Source: Bacillus sp. UNC41MFS5
GTDB lineage: Bacteria; Bacillota; Bacilli; Bacillales_B; DSM-18226
Assembly (NCBI RefSeq): GCF_000686805.1
Contig: NZ_KK366018.1
Coordinates: 37,759-101,758 of the forward strand
Reading direction: 5' to 3'
Length of the DNA stretch: 64,000 nt
This document shows positions 59,878-64,000 of this stretch, piece after piece. Within the stretch, counting starts at the first letter, position 1; each line of letters begins with the position of its first letter. The notes beneath the pieces were generated by a model. The model ran no database searches. It was not told where the DNA came from and saw only the letters and a program-made list of their open reading frames with translations. The position numbers were made by a program, and so were the translations under genes.

Positions 59878-62800
59878 ATGAAAAATAACGAAAAGGTCGA
59901 ATTCGATTTGGTAGGAATGACTTGTGCTGCCTGTGCGGCCAGAATCGAGCGAGGGCTTGAAAAATTGGATGGTGTCAAAACAGTACATGTTAATTTAGCG
60001 CTGGAAACAGCTGTAGTCGAATATAGCTCTTCTCAACTTACCATAGAGGATATCGAAATGAAGGTTGAGAGCATCGGATATCAAGCCATTCTGAAACAAA
60101 GGCACGAGATAGAGGAACTACGCGAAAAAGATTTGGAAAAACTCAAGGGACAGGTGATTTTTTCGATCATACTCGCGACCCCGCTGATATGGGCGATGGC
60201 TTCTGATTTTGAATTTACTTCTTTTATCAACCTTCCAGATTTCCTTATGAATACCTGGGTCCAATTGGCACTTGCCACACCGGTGCAGTTTATCATCGGC
60301 TGGCAATTTTACCGAGGCGCTTATAAAGCCCTGCGCAATCGTAGTGCTAACATGGACGTATTAGTGGCACTAGGCACATCCACCGCTTATTTTTACAGTC
60401 TGTATCTTTCCATTAAGTCAATTGGACCGGAAACAAATATGTTTGACCGGTACTTTGAAACGAGTACCATCTTGATTGCATTTATTGTGCTCGGGAAGCT
60501 TTTTGAAATAAAAGCAAAGGGTAAATCTTCTGATGCGATTAAAAAATTAATGGGATTACAGGCAAAAACGGCAAACATCATTCGAAATGGAATGGAACAG
60601 GTAATTGCCTTGGAAGAGGTAATGATCGGGGATATTGTTTTAGTCCGGCCAGGTGAAAAAGTGCCCGTTGACGGTGTAATAATTGAAGGGCAATCGGCAT
60701 TGGATGAAGCGATGCTGACGGGGGAAAGTATTCCGGTTGATAAAACGGTCGGCGATCATGTCATTGGTGCAACCATCAACAAGAATGGCTTTTTAAAGAT
60801 AAGAGCAGTGAAAGTGGGCAAGGAAACGGCTCTTGCTCAAATTATTAAAATCGTAAAAGATGCACAGGGATCAAAAGCACCCATCCAACGTCATTCTGAT
60901 AAAATATCAGCTATCTTTGTACCTATAGTTGTTGCGATTGCTTTTCTCACTTTTGCCCTTTGGTATTTCTGGATTAGTCCAGGGCAACTTGCGGATTCTC
61001 TTGAAAAAATGATTGCTGTACTGGTGATCGCCTGTCCTTGTGGTCTTGGTCTTGCTACCCCTACCTCGATTATGGCAGGAACTGGTCGTGCAGCTGAATT
61101 TGGGATTCTTTTTAAAGGTGGAGAACATCTAGAAACCACTCAAAAAATCAACACTGTGTTGCTGGATAAAACAGGAACGGTAACGAATGGGGAACCAAAG
61201 GTAACAGACATTCTTATTGAACCAGGAATAAACGAGGCAGAATTTCTTTTCTTAGCAGGCTCCGCAGAATTTCAATCTGAACATCCATTAGCCGAGGCGA
61301 TTGTTTGTGCCATCAAAGAAAAGGGAATGGAGCTTGGAGAGGTAAGCCATTTTGAAGCGATCCCAGGGTTTGGGATAAGAGCAATGGTGAATAAAAAAGA
61401 AGTATTGGTCGGAACGAGAAAATTAATGAGTATGAACCAAGTGGATTTAAATGGAAAAACCAACCAGATGACAGCGTTCGAAAAGACCGGCAAAACAGCG
61501 ATGCTCGTTTCGATTGATGGGGTATATGCAGGTATGATTGCTGTCGCCGATACCATCAAAGACACCTCAAAAGAAGCGATTCAGCGACTCAAGGATTTAG
61601 GACTTGAAGTCATTATGATCACTGGTGATAACCAAAGGACGGCGGACGCCATTGCTAGAGAGGCTGGAATCGACAAGGTCATTGCTGAGGTATTGCCGGA
61701 AGGAAAGGCAGCTGAAGTGAAAAAGCTGCAGCAACAAGGAAAAAAGGTCGCTATGGTTGGAGACGGAATTAACGATGCGCCGGCCCTAGCAACCGCGGAC
61801 ATCGGCATGGCGATTGGAACAGGAACAGATATTGCGGTAGAGGCAGCAGATATTGCGCTCATCCGCGGAGATTTACACACCATTGCTGATGCGATCTTTA
61901 TGAGCAAAAAGACGATGGAGAATATTAAACAAAATTTATTTTGGGCATTCGCTTACAATGCCGTAGGCGTTCCCTTTGCCGCCGCGGGGTTTCTAGAACC
62001 TTGGATAGCAGGAACAGCGATGGCATTTAGCTCGGTATCGGTAGTGTTAAATGCGCTGCGTTTACAGCGAGTGAAACTAAATGAGGCAAAAAAATTCATT
62101 AATAAAGGAGTGACAGGTATGAGGAAATGGGCAATAGCAGGGATTCTTTATGTTACGGTCGTCATTTTTGGATTCCAGGCATATGATCAATGGGTTGTGG
62201 AAGATCAAGGCTCGGCTGCTCAGGCAGAAAGCAAAGGCGATAAAATGGAGATGGGTGAAAACAAAAGTAATCAAAAAATGAGTGGAGGTCATCAGCAGGA
62301 AGAGAAGGCAAGCACTCATGGGCATGAAATGGCTTCAGGAAATCATGAAGGCAGCGAGGTTAATGTCTTTGTCCAAAATGATAAAAATAACCTCAAGATC
62401 TTCTTAAAAGACAAGGCTGGTAACCCGATTGACGAGTTAGAAGTGAATCATGAGAAAGAATTACATCTAATCATCGTTGATGAACAACTGCAGAAATATT
62501 ATCATGTGCACCCGAAACGAACAGGGAAAGGCGAATTTACGATAAAGAACACCCTCCCAGATGGTTTTTATAAAGCGTTTATCGATATTAAACCGACATA
62601 TTTTGCATATAAAGTAGAGCCGGTTCCATTTATCGTTGGAAATCCCAACGAAACAAATGATGGTCATAAGCTAATTCCAGACACGAAGTTCAGCAAAGTG
62701 GTGGATGGAGAAACGGTTTCCTTAAAGGTAAGTTCCTTTAAGGCAGGCGAACCAGTAACGATATCTTTTGATTTAGATCAAACCAATTTGACTCCTTATC

Positions 62801-62991
62801 TAGGAGCAATGGGGCACGTAGTTATCCTAGATGAATATGGGAAAGAGTTCCTCCATGTTCATCCGTCCAATGATCATGAGCCAATTTTTGAAACATCTTT
62901 CGAAAAGCCTGGCATCTATAAAATTTGGGCAGAGTTTAAACAAAATGGTAAGGTAAGAGCTTTTCCGTTTGTGATTGAGATAAAAGAATAA
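59878..62991 (+). CDS. copA: Copper-exporting P1B-type ATPase CopA fused to an extracytoplasmic His/Met-rich protein
   Basis: A 1037-residue product. Residues 1-745 form a complete CopA: one HMA domain (GMTCAAC, Cys16/Cys19), eight membrane helices, TGES, CPC metal site (386-388), phosphorylation Asp430 in DKTGT and the [10 protein letters not shown] hinge. Normal CopA ends about here. In frame follows a second unit (748-1037): one membrane helix, a His/Met-rich linker ([31 protein letters not shown]) and two beta-domains with YHVHP and [11 protein letters not shown] motifs, likely external copper binding. The junction holds an A7 tract and an intact ribosome binding site with ATG at 62119. 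Confidence 0.88.
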   Translation: MKNNEKVEFDLVGMTCAACAARIERGLEKLDGVKTVHVNLALETAVVEYSSSQLTIEDIEMKVESIGYQAILKQRHEIEELREKDLEKLKGQVIFSIILATPLIWAMASDFEFTSFINLPDFLMNTWVQLALATPVQFIIGWQFYRGAYKALRNRSANMDVLVALGTSTAYFYSLYLSIKSIGPETNMFDRYFETSTILIAFIVLGKLFEIKAKGKSSDAIKKLMGLQAKTANIIRNGMEQVIALEEVMIGDIVLVRPGEKVPVDGVIIEGQSALDEAMLTGESIPVDKTVGDHVIGATINKNGFLKIRAVKVGKETALAQIIKIVKDAQGSKAPIQRHSDKISAIFVPIVVAIAFLTFALWYFWISPGQLADSLEKMIAVLVIACPCGLGLATPTSIMAGTGRAAEFGILFKGGEHLETTQKINTVLLDKTGTVTNGEPKVTDILIEPGINEAEFLFLAGSAEFQSEHPLAEAIVCAIKEKGMELGEVSHFEAIPGFGIRAMVNKKEVLVGTRKLMSMNQVDLNGKTNQMTAFEKTGKTAMLVSIDGVYAGMIAVADTIKDTSKEAIQRLKDLGLEVIMITGDNQRTADAIAREAGIDKVIAEVLPEGKAAEVKKLQQQGKKVAMVGDGINDAPALATADIGMAIGTGTDIAVEAADIALIRGDLHTIADAIFMSKKTMENIKQNLFWAFAYNAVGVPFAAAGFLEPWIAGTAMAFSSVSVVLNALRLQRVKLNEAKKFINKGVTGMRKWAIAGILYVTVVIFGFQAYDQWVVEDQGSAAQAESKGDKMEMGENKSNQKMSGGHQQEEKASTHGHEMASGNHEGSEVNVFVQNDKNNLKIFLKDKAGNPIDELEVNHEKELHLIIVDEQLQKYYHVHPKRTGKGEFTIKNTLPDGFYKAFIDIKPTYFAYKVEPVPFIVGNPNETNDGHKLIPDTKFSKVVDGETVSLKVSSFKAGEPVTISFDLDQTNLTPYLGAMGHVVILDEYGKEFLHVHPSNDHEPIFETSFEKPGIYKIWAEFKQNGKVRAFPFVIEIKE
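62104..62121 (+). promoter_or_regulatory. Internal ribosome binding site and ATG inside copA
   Basis: AAAGGAG (62104-62110) is 8 nt before ATG (62119-62121), which starts [19 protein letters not shown], a good membrane-anchor N-terminus. A TGA in the +2 frame (62111-62113) would be the natural stop of CopA if one A of the A7 tract at 62085-62092 were absent. This suggests two once-separate coupled genes; the second unit may still be made separately. Confidence 0.7.
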
Positions 62992-63032
62992 GACTGTCAC
63001 AACATAAACGGTTATATAAAGGGGAGATTCGA

Positions 63033-64000
63033 ATGACATATGACGTAGTTGTGATTGGTGGGGGCCAGGCTGGTTTATCTATGGGGTATTACCTCAAGCC
63101 ATCCTCGTTATCTTTTATCATATTAGATGATCATGCTGCAGCAGGCGATGTTTGGCGGATGAGGTATGATTCGCTGGTCTTATTTACACCACGAGCCTAC
63201 AGTTCCTTACCTGGTTTGGCATTACCTGGTGAACCATCCGGATTCCCGACCAAGGATGAAATCGCTGATTATCTAGAACTTTACGCTCGTACTTTTGAAT
63301 TGCCGATTCAGCATCATTGTCATGTTCAAAAAGTACAAAAGGAAAACCAACTATTTACAGTGACAACCGAAGATTCCCTTATAAAAGCAAGGAATATAGT
63401 GGTGGCAACCGGTCCATTCCACACTCCTAAACTACCATCATTTGCAAAAGAACAATCAACCCATGTCGTACAACTTCATTCTTCCCAATATAAAAACCGT
63501 AGTCAACTTAAAAGTGGTGCTGTCTTAGTTGTCGGCGGCGGTAATTCTGGCGCACAAATAGCAGTGGAATTATCTGAACATCATGAAACATTCTTATCAG
63601 TTGGGCAACGGCTCCGTTTTCTTCCCCTAACCGTTGCCGGGAGAAGTATCTTTTGGTACTTTGACAAACTCGGAATTTTAAAAGCAAATCGCCACTCGTT
63701 CATTGGGAAGAACATTCAAAATCAGGGAGATCCAATCTTCGGTTATAATCTAAAAGAGAATCTAAAGAATAATAGTGTCATGCTTAAAGGCAGAACCAAA
63801 TCAATCGATCATGATGAGATTCGTTTTGAGGATCAGTCGGTTATAAAAGTGGAGAATGTTATTTGGGCAACAGGCTTTAACCCGAATTACTCATGGATAG
63901 ATATGCCGACTCTTTTAGATCATCGAGGACTCATTAAGCACAATAGAGGGGTAACTGAAATCGAAGGAGTGTATTTTCTTGGTTTACCATGGCAGCACAC
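63033..64000 (+). CDS. FAD/NAD(P)-dependent monooxygenase, CzcO-like (3' end outside window)
   Basis: The frame opens at ATG 63033 after GGGGAGATTCGA and stays open to the window end (about 322 residues). The FAD motif VVIGGGQAGLSMGYYLK and the NADPH motif VLVVGGGNSGAQIAVEL are present, with the FMO-like ATG motif VIWATGFNPNYSWI. Such flavoproteins are labelled CzcO or flavin monooxygenase and oxidise soft nucleophiles; substrate unknown. It follows the copA unit by 42 nt without a terminator, so it could share its transcript. Confidence 0.82.
   Translation, partial: MTYDVVVIGGGQAGLSMGYYLKPSSLSFIILDDHAAAGDVWRMRYDSLVLFTPRAYSSLPGLALPGEPSGFPTKDEIADYLELYARTFELPIQHHCHVQKVQKENQLFTVTTEDSLIKARNIVVATGPFHTPKLPSFAKEQSTHVVQLHSSQYKNRSQLKSGAVLVVGGGNSGAQIAVELSEHHETFLSVGQRLRFLPLTVAGRSIFWYFDKLGILKANRHSFIGKNIQNQGDPIFGYNLKENLKNNSVMLKGRTKSIDHDEIRFEDQSVIKVENVIWATGFNPNYSWIDMPTLLDHRGLIKHNRGVTEIEGVYFLGLPWQH

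Overview
The window looks like chromosomal DNA of a spore-forming, low-GC Gram-positive rod of the family Bacillaceae (Bacillus, Neobacillus or Priestia type; the genus cannot be fixed by eye). The evidence is a CotB-like spore coat gene, a class IV PHA cluster (phaR-phaB-phaC), Gmad2, DUF3231, FosB and YknXYZ-like proteins, strong AGGAGG-type ribosome binding sites, many hairpin-plus-U-tract terminators and frequent TTG/GTG starts. No rRNA, tRNA, prophage, CRISPR array or intact insertion sequence was seen.

Layout. 1-0.55 kb: end of a CotB-like coat gene. 0.8-4.6 kb: a LytS/LytTR two-component system followed by an OFA-type MFS transporter, with a LytTR-type direct repeat in front of the transporter. 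4.8-8.1 kb: small accessory genes (DUF1540, Gmad2 lipoprotein, DUF2809, GNAT, DinB fold). 8.2-11.5 kb: a sigma-54 promoter with three upstream 16-bp inverted repeats, driving a 3-oxoacid CoA-transferase pair and a secreted alpha/beta hydrolase. 11.6-14.0 kb: a LysM amidase, then a guanine riboswitch controlling an exported nucleosidase. 14.2-21.5 kb: MDR reductase, DUF4317, Pit phosphate transporter with DUF47 partner, phospho-beta-glycosidase with GntR regulator, ParB-like protein. 21.6-25.3 kb: MocR regulator divergent from phzF, then an MFS gene. 25.6-35.4 kb: DUF2975/XRE pair, L,D-transpeptidase, MarR-GNAT-DHFR-like cluster, a decayed second copy of the MFS gene, BCAT, L-amino-acid oxidase, GNAT-AAA ATPase-DUF429.

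35.6-40.8 kb is the polyhydroxyalkanoate region: phaRBC on the minus strand, a second SDR reductase and a thiolase on the plus strand. The thiolase and PhaB would make 3-hydroxybutyryl-CoA, and PhaR/PhaC would polymerise it. The CoA-transferase at 8.5 kb could return acetoacetate to central metabolism. 40.8-46.3 kb holds small mixed genes (cupin, ABM monooxygenase, CBO0543, MOSC, GH18, DUF3231). 46.6-50.3 kb is a cation module (CPA1 antiporter, KtrB-like, KtrA-like). 50.4-52.1 kb: DUF421, a small protein, FosB. 52.2-59.4 kb: PAS kinase with ComA-like regulator, two membrane proteins, two 21-bp repeat arrays, and a YknXYZ/MacAB-like exporter. 59.5-63 kb: copZ and copA, where copA is fused in frame to an extracytoplasmic His/Met-rich protein. 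The window ends inside a flavin monooxygenase gene.

The most notable observations are: the LytTR direct repeat with 21-bp periodicity before an OFA transporter; the sigma-54 promoter with triple inverted repeats; a guanine riboswitch paired with an exported nucleosidase in which the usual catalytic Asp reads Asn; the copA fusion at an A7 tract with a preserved internal ribosome binding site; a recent 78-bp tandem duplication inside phaR; and two adjacent 21-bp-period repeat arrays.
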